From assembly GCF_029909975.1 (NCBI RefSeq), contig NZ_CP094516.1:3720001-3784000 (forward strand): a stretch of DNA of 64,000 nucleotides, written 5' to 3'. The notes under the pieces are model-generated. The model did not search any database and was not told the DNA's origin. It saw only the letters and a program-made list of their open reading frames with translations. Numbering within the stretch: the first letter of the stretch is position 1; each line of letters starts with the position of its first letter. Of this stretch, positions 63,365-64,000 are shown piece by piece. The translations under genes and the position numbers were made by a program. The DNA comes from Bradyrhizobium sp. ISRA430 (GTDB taxonomy: Bacteria; Pseudomonadota; Alphaproteobacteria; Rhizobiales; Xanthobacteraceae).

Positions 63365-64000
63365 ATGACGCGCTTTGTCGAACGCCATCCCGCCTGGGCG
63401 CTGATCGTCATCATTGCCATCGTCATCGTGCTCTGGCTGATCTTCGCGGTCTGGCCGCCAGGCCTCGAAGAGGCGATCGGCCGTAAGCGCGTCTTCCTCA
63501 ACGCCGTCTTCAACGGCATCACGCTCGGCGGCCTCTACTTCCTCGTTGCCAGCGGCTTTACGCTGATCTTCGGCCTGATGCGCAACGTCAACCTCGCTCA
63601 CGGCTCGCTCTATCTGTTCGGCGGCTATGTCGGCTACGCCATCAGCGCCTCGACCGGCTCCTGGCTCCTCAGCTTCATCGTCGCCTTCATTCTGACCGCC
63701 CTGGTCGGCGTCCTGCTCCAGGTGATCGTGTTCCGCAGGATGGAGGGACAGGATCTCAGGCAGACCATGGTGACGATCGGGCTCTCGATCGTGTTTGCCG
63801 ATCTCATGCTGTGGGCATGCGGCGGCGATTTCTATCAGATCCAAACTCCGAACTGGCTGATCGGCCCCGTGGATCTGCCGCTGATCACGGCGATCAAATC
63901 CTCGGGCGAGCCGGTCTATCTCCGATATCCGCTGGTGCGGCTCGTGATCTTCGCCGCTTCAGTGCTCATCGGTGTAGCGATGTGGCTCGCGCTGAACCGC
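63365..64000 (+). CDS. LIV-type ABC transporter permease (LivH), truncated by the window end
   Basis: 212 codons from ATG 63365 run open to the last base. A membrane segment comes first (AWALIVIIAIVIVLWLIFAVWPP), an N-terminal extension absent from plain LivH, then the LivH core FNGITLGGLYFLVASGFTLIFGLMRNVNLAHGSLYLFGGYVGYAIS (in parts) and a GQDLRQTMVTIGLSIVFADL segment. It is the third gene of the second transporter locus; the rest, probably livM, livG and livF, lies beyond the window. Confidence 0.93.
   Translation, partial: MTRFVERHPAWALIVIIAIVIVLWLIFAVWPPGLEEAIGRKRVFLNAVFNGITLGGLYFLVASGFTLIFGLMRNVNLAHGSLYLFGGYVGYAISASTGSWLLSFIVAFILTALVGVLLQVIVFRRMEGQDLRQTMVTIGLSIVFADLMLWACGGDFYQIQTPNWLIGPVDLPLITAIKSSGEPVYLRYPLVRLVIFAASVLIGVAMWLALNR

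Overview
The window looks like a chromosome segment of a Bradyrhizobium-type alphaproteobacterium. It is GC-rich, its flagellar cluster has rhizobial signature genes (motC, motE, flaF, flbT, a DUF1217 gene) together with two short flagellins, and its intergenic regions carry dispersed palindromes of a kind I associate with Bradyrhizobium. The species call is inference.

Positions 1-33,873 hold an almost complete flagellar locus that matches the thin (lateral) flagellum type. It covers the export gate (fliP, fliQ, fliR, flhA, flhB), ATPase side (fliI, fliH-like, fliJ-like), C-ring (fliG, fliM, fliN), MS ring (fliF), rod, rings and hook (flgB, flgC, fliE, flgG, flgF, flgA, flgI, flgH, flgE, flgD, fliK), hook-filament junction (flgK, flgL), filament (two tandem flagellins), motor (motA, motB, motC, motE, fliL) and the post-transcriptional flagellin regulators flaF and flbT. 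Nearly everything is on the minus strand in tightly packed operons. DUF1217-flgF-fliI is the one block on the plus strand, divergent from motA. Both flagellin genes share a leader in which a 7-nt element can pair with the Shine-Dalgarno region.

Positions 33,874-41,878 are an accessory stretch: a MarR-type regulator with a cysteine-rich tail, about 1.2 kb of dispersed repeats, a ketopantoate-reductase-like protein, an HTH-YkgJ fusion protein, a HerA-like ATPase, and a nickel/cobalt permease preceded by a NikR-like operator.

Positions 41,879-51,393 are a minus-strand series that may work as one uptake and oxidation module: MATE transporter, MetQ-like binding protein, luciferase-like monooxygenase, two CMD/AhpD-like proteins (one with the CxxC site, one with no cysteine), then a LIV-type ABC transporter whose two permeases are fused. 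A TetR-family regulator diverges from the MATE gene over two tandem 14-bp palindromes.

Positions 52,138-64,000 carry small hypothetical genes, a 1,100-residue SAM/cyclase/AAA/TPR signalling protein, a membrane protein, a cytoplasmic molybdopterin S/N-oxide reductase, and an intergenic region with a sigma-54 promoter and back-to-back terminators that predicts two convergent small RNAs. The window ends in a second LIV-type transporter locus (binding protein, AraC regulator, permease cut by the window edge). I see no tRNA, rRNA, CRISPR array, prophage or complete insertion sequence.
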